Part shown: piece by piece, positions 14,546 through 20,013 of the stretch
Position numbering within the stretch: position 1 is the stretch's first letter
Layout of the letters: every line of letters starts with the position of its first letter
The notes under the pieces: model-generated
The model's input: the letters and a program-made list of their open reading frames with translations, nothing else
The model's database searches: none
What the model was told of the DNA's origin: nothing
Program-made: the position numbers and the translations under genes
Assembly (NCBI GenBank): GCA_002691245.1
Contig: NZHH01000036.1
Coordinates: forward strand, 1 to 20,013
Source of the DNA: Methylaequor sp002691245
GTDB lineage: Bacteria; Pseudomonadota; Alphaproteobacteria; Methylaequorales; Methylaequoraceae
DNA: 20,013 nt
Direction of reading: 5' to 3'

Positions 14546-15537
14546 TTTGGAACTGGGAGTTTTTTATCCTTTAAAAACTCTTTATTAAAAATCTTACTCT
14601 CATATTTTGTCCCATAATCACAAAGAATGGTAACTATCTTTTTATTAGGACCTATTTTTTTTCCTAATTTTATTGCCCCGACAATATTAATTCCTGAAGA
14701 CCCCCCTAGAATTAAACCCTCAGATTCTATCATTTTAAATACAATTTCGAGTGCTTCCTTATCTGAGACCTGAAAACATTCATCAATAATTGTATTTTCC
14801 AAATTTTTTGTAATTCTTCCTTGTCCAATTCCCTCTGTAATCGAATTTCCATTTGATGAAAGTTCTCCATGTTTGAAAAAATTATACATTGCTGATCCAA
14901 AAGGGTCTGCTAAACCAATTTTTATTTCTTTATTTTTTTCTTTGAGATACTCAGAAACACCTGAAATAGTTCCACCAGTACCTACAGCACATATAAATCC
15001 ATCTATCTTAGAATTTAATTGATTAAACATTTCTGGACCAGTTGTTAGATAATGTGATTTTTTATTAGATAGATTATCAAATTGATTAGCCCAGAAAACT
15101 CCTTTATCAGATTTCATTGATTTAGATAAATTTTCAGAAAATCTTATATAATTCCCTGGATCTTTGTACGGTAATGCCTCAACTAATCTTAAATCAGCTC
15201 CACATAACTTTAGCATTCGTTTTTTTTCATCACTTTGAGTTTTTGGCATTACAATTACTGACTTCATACCTAATGAATTTCCAACCAAACATAAACCTAT
15301 ACCTGTGTTACCTGCAGTACCTTCAATAATTGTACCTCCTTTTTCAATTTTCTTATTTTTCAAAGCGTCTCTAATAATTTGAAGAGCCGGCCTGTCTTTG
15401 ACTGAACCACCTGGGTTCAAGAATTCACATTTTCCATATATATCACATCCTGATATTTCTGAGGCAAGTTTTAATCTAATAATAGGTGTATTACCAATAC
15501 ATTGAGAAAAATCTTTTTTGACGTCTATATCGTTCAT
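14536..15537 (-). CDS. cysK: Cysteine synthase A (O-acetylserine sulfhydrylase), alphaproteobacterial type
   Basis: This 333-aa PLP enzyme makes cysteine from O-acetylserine and sulfide. PLP Lys47 lies in NPGGSVKDRPA, the substrate-binding loop is GTAGNTG (73-79), and the phosphate-binding loop is VGTGGTISG. The end, KKLPVPKWL, and the length match the longer cysteine synthase common in Alphaproteobacteria rather than the ~315-aa enteric CysK. It is the first gene of a tightly packed run reaching to 9213, with a good promoter about 25 nt upstream. Its stop overlaps the sseA start by 10 nt. A cystathionine beta-synthase activity cannot be excluded from sequence. Confidence 0.93.
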   Translation of the reverse strand: MNDIDVKKDFSQCIGNTPIIRLKLASEISGCDIYGKCEFLNPGGSVKDRPALQIIRDALKNKKIEKGGTIIEGTAGNTGIGLCLVGNSLGMKSVIVMPKTQSDEKKRMLKLCGADLRLVEALPYKDPGNYIRFSENLSKSMKSDKGVFWANQFDNLSNKKSHYLTTGPEMFNQLNSKIDGFICAVGTGGTISGVSEYLKEKNKEIKIGLADPFGSAMYNFFKHGELSSNGNSITEGIGQGRITKNLENTIIDECFQVSDKEALEIVFKMIESEGLILGGSSGINIVGAIKLGKKIGPNKKIVTILCDYGTKYESKIFNKEFLKDKKLPVPKWL

Positions 15538-15568
15538 GTTTAAAACTAATTTTGTGATTGTAAACTTT

Positions 15569-15597
15569 TTTATGTTAAATCATATACAAAAAGTCAA
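15569..15597 (-). promoter_or_regulatory. Sigma70-type promoter of the cysK operon
   Basis: On the minus strand TTGACT (15597-15592) and CATAAA (15574-15569) are separated by exactly 17 nt. The start would be near 15562, giving a leader of about 25 nt before the cysK ATG. It is the best promoter-like element in the window and lies upstream of eight closely spaced genes. I found no clear operator in the 90-nt divergent gap. Confidence 0.5.
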
Positions 15598-15627
15598 CAA
15601 TAGTTTAATTTAAAGAATCACAAACTT

Positions 15628-16488
15628 ATGACAAAAATCTTCTTAAATCTTTTTTTTCTTTTAAATTTCTTTTTTATTTCGGATTGCTTTGCATTTCAAA
15701 TAAAGTGGACTGTTGACGGATTAAATGAACCAGAATCAGCTGTATATGATAAAAAAACTAATGCCATTTACGTTTCATCAATTAATGGTAATCCATTAGA
15801 ATTAGATAATAATGGATATATATCGAAGTTAAGTGTTAGTGGTCAAATATTAGAAAAGAAATGGATTACTGGTTTAGATGGCCCAAAAGGACTAGCTGTT
15901 TTTAAAAATTTTTTATATGTTTCTGATATTAATAAGATATGGAAAATTTCATTAAAAAATAAAATAAAAACAAAGTTCAAAGTAAATGATGCTGGTTTTT
16001 TAAATGATGTTGTAGTTGATAAAAATGGGGATGTTTATACGTCAGATATGTTTAAAAATAGAATTTATAGACTTAAGAAAAATAAAATTAACATTTGGAA
16101 ACAAAGTGAACTTCTTAATTCACCTAATGGTCTTTTAATTGAAGGTAATAATTTAATAATTTCAACTTGGGGTAAAATTAAAGAAGGCTTTCAAACAGAA
16201 ATTAAGGGAAAATTAATTAAAGTTAATTTAAGAACTAGAGAGATTAAAAAATTTTTTAGTACGCGTCCAATTGGAAATTTAGATGGAATTGTTTTTAACA
16301 AAAATAATGGTTATTTAGTTACTGATTGGATCAGCGGCAAACTCTTAACAGTCAATAAAAAGGGTATTGTCGTTGAATCTAAGAAAATTAATAAGGGTGC
16401 TGCTGATCTAGAAATTTTAATGCATAAGAATTTGATTCTAATTCCAATGATGCAAAATAACAACTTGTCTGCTTTTCAAATTAACTAA
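15628..16488 (+). CDS. Periplasmic SMP-30/NHL-like beta-propeller protein
   Basis: This 286-aa protein has a clear signal peptide (1-~22, ending DCFA). A six-bladed SMP-30/gluconolactonase-like propeller follows, with repeats such as NEPESAVYDKKTNAIYVSS, GLDGPKGLAVFKNFLYVSD, NDVVVDKNGDVYTSD, SPNGLLIEGNNLIIS and NLDGIVFNKNNGYLVTD. Conserved Glu/Asn/Asp positions at blade entrances fit the metal-site pattern of SMP-30 proteins, but lactonase activity cannot be assumed. The GTG of the ABC ATPase gene follows its stop codon immediately, so the propeller may supply a periplasmic function to that exporter. It is divergent from cysK. No strong Shine-Dalgarno sequence precedes the ATG. Confidence 0.85.
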   Translation: MTKIFLNLFFLLNFFFISDCFAFQIKWTVDGLNEPESAVYDKKTNAIYVSSINGNPLELDNNGYISKLSVSGQILEKKWITGLDGPKGLAVFKNFLYVSDINKIWKISLKNKIKTKFKVNDAGFLNDVVVDKNGDVYTSDMFKNRIYRLKKNKINIWKQSELLNSPNGLLIEGNNLIISTWGKIKEGFQTEIKGKLIKVNLRTREIKKFFSTRPIGNLDGIVFNKNNGYLVTDWISGKLLTVNKKGIVVESKKINKGAADLEILMHKNLILIPMMQNNNLSAFQIN

Positions 16489-17211
16489 GTGAAAAAATCT
16501 TCTGTAAAGACGATTAATTTGTCCAAAAGCTATAATGGTGTCCAAGTGTTAAAGGACATTTGTATAGATTTACCACAAAGTGGTATATTTGGTATTTTAG
16601 GAAAAAATGGTGCTGGAAAAACAACGCTTCTTGCAATGTTGATGGGGCTTATAACGCCATCAGAAGGTGATATTTTTATTTTTGAAAAATCTTTAAATGA
16701 ATATAAATATGAAATATTAAAATTCATGAATTTTCAAAGTCCTTACGTTGAATTACCAAAAAAAATGACAGTTTTTCAGAATTTAGTTTTCTATGCTAGA
16801 TTATATAATGTTGAGAGCTATAATTTAAAAATTTCGAAGCTTTCATCTGACTTAAAAATTAAGGATTTATTAGAAAAAAATTATGGTAACTTGTCTTCGG
16901 GTCAAAAAACAAGAGTAAACCTTTGTAAAGCTCTATTAAATAATCCCAAATTATTACTACTTGATGAGCCAACCGCATCCTTAGATGTTATAACTTCCGA
17001 ATTTATAAGAGAATACATCCTGAAGTTTCAAAAAAAAAATAAATCAACAATACTTATAACTTCTCATGATTTAGTTGAAATAGAAAAAATGTGTTCTTAT
17101 TTAATTATACTTGATAAGGGTAAAATTTCATATAAAGGAAATCTTAAAAACCTTATGAAAACAAATAATAACTCTTCACTTCTAGATTTATTTTTAAAAA
17201 ATGATAAATAG
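16489..17211 (+). CDS. ABC transporter ATP-binding protein (ABC-2 exporter)
   Basis: This 240-aa cytoplasmic ATPase has all catalytic motifs: Walker A GKNGAGKTT (38-46), Q-loop Gln83, signature LSSGQ (135-139), Walker B LLLLDEP (155-161), and switch His193 in ITSHD. The start is a GTG directly after the TAA of the propeller gene, which implies translational re-initiation. Its 3' end overlaps the permease gene by 11 nt, so ATPase and membrane subunit form one exporter. The sequence is nearest to ABC-2 exporters of the NodI/DrrA type. The substrate is not evident. Confidence 0.92.
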   Translation: MKKSSVKTINLSKSYNGVQVLKDICIDLPQSGIFGILGKNGAGKTTLLAMLMGLITPSEGDIFIFEKSLNEYKYEILKFMNFQSPYVELPKKMTVFQNLVFYARLYNVESYNLKISKLSSDLKIKDLLEKNYGNLSSGQKTRVNLCKALLNNPKLLLLDEPTASLDVITSEFIREYILKFQKKNKSTILITSHDLVEIEKMCSYLIILDKGKISYKGNLKNLMKTNNNSSLLDLFLKNDK

Positions 17212-17992
17212 AATTTTTGCACTGTTAGTGCGCTATAAAAATATTTCATTTGGTTCTTTTCCTAGATTATTAAGTATTTTTTATTGGCCTACAGTTCAAA
17301 TTTTGTTTTGGGGTTATTTTACAAATTATTTTATGTCTCAAGAAAATTTCGGAATCTGGAGTGTACTAAATATTATTTTATCAGCAGTAGTACTCTGGGA
17401 TGTTTTATTCAGAGGACAGCTCGGTCTAACCATGTCTTTTTTTGAGGAATTGTGGTCAAGAAACCTGCCCAATTTATTTATTACACCCATAAAAGATTTG
17501 GAAATAGTTATTAGCTTAGTACTCATTAGTTTTATAAGAACAATTATAGGCCTGACACCTGCAGTATTTTTTGCAAACTATTTTTTCAACTTTCATCTTT
17601 TTGAAATAGGACTTTATTTAATATTTCTTTTTTTTAATTTAATAATAGTTGGATGGTCAGTAGGGTTTCTAGTATCTGGTTTAGTGCTAAGATACGGTCA
17701 TGCTTTTGAGGAACTTGCTTGGGCAATAATTTTTATAATTTTACCTTTTTCATGTGTTTACTATCCGTTAAGCTCCCTCCCTCAAGTCATTCAAGGAATT
17801 GCTCAGTTATTACCAACTGTTCATATATTTGAATCAATGAGAGAGGTTGCAATCAATAAAAATATATATACTTATGATTTATTCATAATAATTATTTTAA
17901 ATACAATTTATATGACTTTAAGTATTTTATTTTTCTTAAAAATGATTAAAGTTGCTCGAATTAAAGGTCTGTTATTCAATCAAGGCGAATAA
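17201..17992 (+). CDS. ABC-2 type transporter permease
   Basis: This 263-aa membrane protein has about six hydrophobic segments, near residues 18-38, 52-70, 100-125, 133-157, 168-190 and 225-248. The layout matches the ABC-2 permease family (NodJ/DrrB/YadH-like). The PTVHIFESMREV segment before the last helix resembles the family's conserved motif. It pairs with the ATPase whose gene overlaps its start. It ends 5 nt from the convergent glycosyltransferase stop with no terminator visible. The transported substrate is unknown; an envelope component or alcohol/quinoprotein-related role is speculative. Confidence 0.88.
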   Translation: MINRIFALLVRYKNISFGSFPRLLSIFYWPTVQILFWGYFTNYFMSQENFGIWSVLNIILSAVVLWDVLFRGQLGLTMSFFEELWSRNLPNLFITPIKDLEIVISLVLISFIRTIIGLTPAVFFANYFFNFHLFEIGLYLIFLFFNLIIVGWSVGFLVSGLVLRYGHAFEELAWAIIFIILPFSCVYYPLSSLPQVIQGIAQLLPTVHIFESMREVAINKNIYTYDLFIIIILNTIYMTLSILFFLKMIKVARIKGLLFNQGE

Positions 17993-17997
17993 TAAAT

Positions 17998-18924
17998 TCA
18001 TTTAATTCTGTACCTAATAGAATCTCTGTCTGAATGTATATAAAAAAACATGCACGACTCTTTTATTAAATTTAGATAGTCTTTCCTTCCAAGGAATAGA
18101 AAAATTTTATGCAAATTCATTTTATTTAGTTTTGTCTTACCCATTTCTCTTCTATACCATTTTTCGGCTCTACCTAAAGACTTCACACAAGCTAGTTTGG
18201 AAATTTTCTTATCAATATTTATATTTTTTTTTAAGAAATAATAAAGCGCTGCATTGTAGTCATGTATCAATTGAGTTTTTTTACCCACCATAATTCTTGA
18301 CTCATCATCGATTGGCCCATAGGAAGTTATATTTTCAATAAAACTAAAACTTCCAAATTTTGATAATTCTAGTACTAATGAAAAATCTTCTACAAAAATT
18401 TTTACATTGCAACCATCTGATTTTTTAATTGCAGTATTGCAATATAAGTTTGGTGTAGTTCCTGAAAAACTCGATTTAACCGTTTCAAACAAAGGTTCTC
18501 TGATTGTTTTAATTTTATCGACAGTGTTTTTTCCATGATAAATGTTGTTAAAATTTTTAATTAATTTGTATGAGCTAAATGCAGCAACAGCGTTTGTTTT
18601 TACAATTGTTTCTAGTAATATTTCCGAACAGAAGGGCGACATAACGTCATCTCCACCCACAAGCTTAATATAATCACCATCGGCAATTGAAATTCCTACT
18701 TGAGTCGCTACTGCTGGTCCTTTGTTATTTTGATTTAAAATAAACTTATTCTTCCATTTCGATGTTCTAGTTTTTAAAAAATCTAATGATCCATCAGTTG
18801 ATCCGTCATTAATAAAAATATATTCCTTATCAAAATCTCCAATTTGATTCTCAATTGAACTGAGAACACCTTCTAAATACTTGATTTTATTAAATACAGG
18901 GCAAACATAACTAATTTTTGTCAT
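17998..18924 (-). CDS. Family 2 glycosyltransferase
   Basis: This 308-aa enzyme has a GT-A nucleotide-sugar-binding domain at the N-terminus: SYVCPVFNKIKYLEGVLSSI, then INDGSTDGS with Asp40/Asp44 and ADGDYIKLVGGDDVMSP with the metal-binding GDD at 91-93. The C-terminal half, with WYRREMGKTK, is less conserved. It transfers a sugar from a nucleotide donor to a glycan or lipid at the cytoplasmic membrane face. It begins 1 nt after the epimerase stop, so the two probably serve one surface-polysaccharide or LPS pathway. The acceptor and linkage cannot be told from sequence. Confidence 0.9.
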   Translation of the reverse strand: MTKISYVCPVFNKIKYLEGVLSSIENQIGDFDKEYIFINDGSTDGSLDFLKTRTSKWKNKFILNQNNKGPAVATQVGISIADGDYIKLVGGDDVMSPFCSEILLETIVKTNAVAAFSSYKLIKNFNNIYHGKNTVDKIKTIREPLFETVKSSFSGTTPNLYCNTAIKKSDGCNVKIFVEDFSLVLELSKFGSFSFIENITSYGPIDDESRIMVGKKTQLIHDYNAALYYFLKKNINIDKKISKLACVKSLGRAEKWYRREMGKTKLNKMNLHKIFLFLGRKDYLNLIKESCMFFYIHSDRDSIRYRIK

Positions 18925-18925
18925 G

Positions 18926-19927
18926 TTAGAATAGTTTTTCTTTCCAAGTCTTTGGTGTCTTGTTGTTTAAAATTTCCAAGTCAAGGTGGTATCTGAATTT
19001 CTTAACTCCTTTTTTTTTAATAAAACCAATCATTTTTTTTAAACCAATATCTAATTTTGTTTTTGTTTTATAATTTAACAGTTTTCTTGCTTTATCTGCA
19101 CTACAGGTGGCTTCAATAACTTCTTGTGGTCTTCCTTTTACATAATTTGGATTGAGATTGAATTGAAGTTGATTTGCTATCTTATTGGCTAACTCATTAA
19201 TAGTTATGAATTCTTCGTCAGGTCCAATGTTTATAATTTGACTTTTTACATCTTTATTCGTCGCCATCTCTTTCAAACAAAATAAATCATCATCAATGTA
19301 GGAAAAACATCTTTTTTGCTTTCCATTTCCATAAATAAATGGTTGTCTTTTTTGAAGCATCAAATTTATCATTATAGATGCTACATTTCTATATGGATCA
19401 TCATATTTTTGTCTGGGGCCAATAATATTGTGTGGTACAGCAATAACATATTCAACGTTATGAACTTCACATAAATTTCTTAGAATATCCTCTGCTGCAA
19501 CTTTTGCAATTCCGTATGGGTCTTGTGGAAGTGGAGTGTATTCCTCTTTAAACGGAATTTTATTTGTACCATATCTTGCCATGGATGAACAAAATATTAT
19601 TCTTTTAACTTTATTTTCTATTGCCGCACTAAACAAAGAAACTGATCCAGTAACAATATTTTGTGTTATTAAGTGAGGTGAGAAAACTGAAAGTCCCTCA
19701 TAAGCAGTCGCTGCAGTATGATAGACCAAATCACAACCTCTTGTAATCTTTAACATCGAATTTCTGAAGCAACAATCATATTGATAAAATTCGGCTTCTG
19801 CAGGAACGTTATCTAGTTCACCTCCTATAAGGCTATCACAACCTACAACTTGGTGACCATCTCTGATAAACGCATCGGCTAAATGACTTCCGAGAAACCC
19901 GGCAATTCCACTAATAAATATCTTCAT
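18926..19927 (-). CDS. NAD-dependent sugar-nucleotide epimerase/dehydratase (extended SDR)
   Basis: This 333-aa extended SDR protein has the NAD-binding glycine motif GIAGFLG (7-13), an FCSSMARYG segment with catalytic Ser (~114-115), and Tyr138-x3-Lys142 in DPYGIAK. The C-terminal half, including GNGKQKRCFSYIDDD, matches GalE/WbpP-like UDP-sugar 4-epimerases. The last ~30 residues (LDLEILNNKTPKTW) form an extension seen in some family members. The start is unusual: the ATG lies 4 nt (TTTT) after the encoded CCA of tRNA-Asn. No downstream start is possible because the Rossmann strand begins at residue 2. The exact sugar substrate is not determined. Confidence 0.9.
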   Translation of the reverse strand: MKIFISGIAGFLGSHLADAFIRDGHQVVGCDSLIGGELDNVPAEAEFYQYDCCFRNSMLKITRGCDLVYHTAATAYEGLSVFSPHLITQNIVTGSVSLFSAAIENKVKRIIFCSSMARYGTNKIPFKEEYTPLPQDPYGIAKVAAEDILRNLCEVHNVEYVIAVPHNIIGPRQKYDDPYRNVASIMINLMLQKRQPFIYGNGKQKRCFSYIDDDLFCLKEMATNKDVKSQIINIGPDEEFITINELANKIANQLQFNLNPNYVKGRPQEVIEATCSADKARKLLNYKTKTKLDIGLKKMIGFIKKKGVKKFRYHLDLEILNNKTPKTWKEKLF

Positions 19928-19931
19928 AAAA

Positions 19932-20007
19932 TGGCTCCGGCGACAGGACTCGAACCTGTGACCCAGCGATTAACAGTCGCTTGCTCTACCAGCTGAGCTA
20001 CGCCGGA
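19932..20007 (-). tRNA. tRNA-Asn (GTT)
   Basis: A 76-nt cloverleaf reads on the minus strand. The acceptor stem TCCGGCG pairs perfectly with CGCCGGA, followed by discriminator G and an encoded CCA (19934-19932). The D-arm has GCTC...GAGC, and the anticodon stem-loop is AGCGA-CTGTTAA-TCGCT with anticodon GTT (19974-19972). The T-arm contains GGTTCGAGTCC. Only 6 nt of upstream sequence remain, so its promoter is outside the window. The downstream epimerase ATG lies just 4 nt after the CCA. Confidence 0.97.
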
Positions 20008-20013
20008 ATTATG

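Noticed and set aside
17993..17997. Terminator between the convergent permease and glycosyltransferase genes
   Set aside because: The gap is only 5 nt and I see no GC-rich hairpin in or around it.

Overview
The window is very AT-rich (roughly a quarter to 30% G+C by eye) and tightly packed. Most neighbouring genes abut or overlap by 1-19 nt, and no recognisable terminators separate even the convergent pairs. Several genes point to a streamlined, probably marine alphaproteobacterium: an NDUFS4-type complex I accessory subunit, the ~333-aa alphaproteobacterial form of cysteine synthase, a glycine-zipper 17-kDa-type lipoprotein and an HpnN-type RND protein. Scattered N bases suggest a metagenomic or multi-strain consensus. 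I cannot place it in a named clade from sequence alone.

Layout. (1) 1-3629, minus strand: a possible 64-aa ORF, an MxaD-like periplasmic SRPBCC protein, a periplasmic YVTN-type beta-propeller and transketolase (cut by the window edge), with coupled junctions. The first two recognised proteins resemble accessory proteins of PQQ-dependent alcohol/methanol oxidation, but no dehydrogenase is present here. (2) 3685-6168, plus strand: an HpnN-family RND/MMPL transporter, divergent from block 1. (3) 6161-8679, minus strand: a RecB/Cas4-like PD-(D/E)XK protein lacking one catalytic acid, a T4-gp30-like ATP-dependent DNA ligase and a glycine-zipper lipoprotein. (4) 8842-9216, plus strand: a small exported protein of unknown function, probably on a leaderless mRNA. 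(5) 9213-15537, minus strand: an eight-gene run of cysK, sseA, metC, the NDUFS4-like gene, an unknown gene, an exported SAM methyltransferase, an MTAN-like phosphorylase and a spore-photoproduct-lyase-family radical SAM protein, with one good sigma70-type promoter upstream. (6) 15628-17992, plus strand: a periplasmic SMP-30-like propeller and an ABC-2 exporter (ATPase and permease). (7) 17998-20007, minus strand: tRNA-Asn, a sugar-nucleotide epimerase starting 4 nt after the tRNA CCA end, and a family 2 glycosyltransferase.

How the genes fit together. Blocks 1 and 2 suggest periplasmic oxidation accessory functions and outer-membrane lipid transport. Block 5 begins with sulfur amino acid metabolism and ends with a radical-SAM plus phosphorylase pair that looks like a nucleic-acid or nucleoside repair or salvage module. 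Block 3 holds a separate nuclease-fold and ligase pair. The least explained parts are the SPL-phosphorylase pair, the degenerate nuclease with phage-type ligase, the tRNA-fused start of the epimerase, and a 2.4-kb island of ambiguous bases whose third-codon-position bias marks it as real allelic variation.
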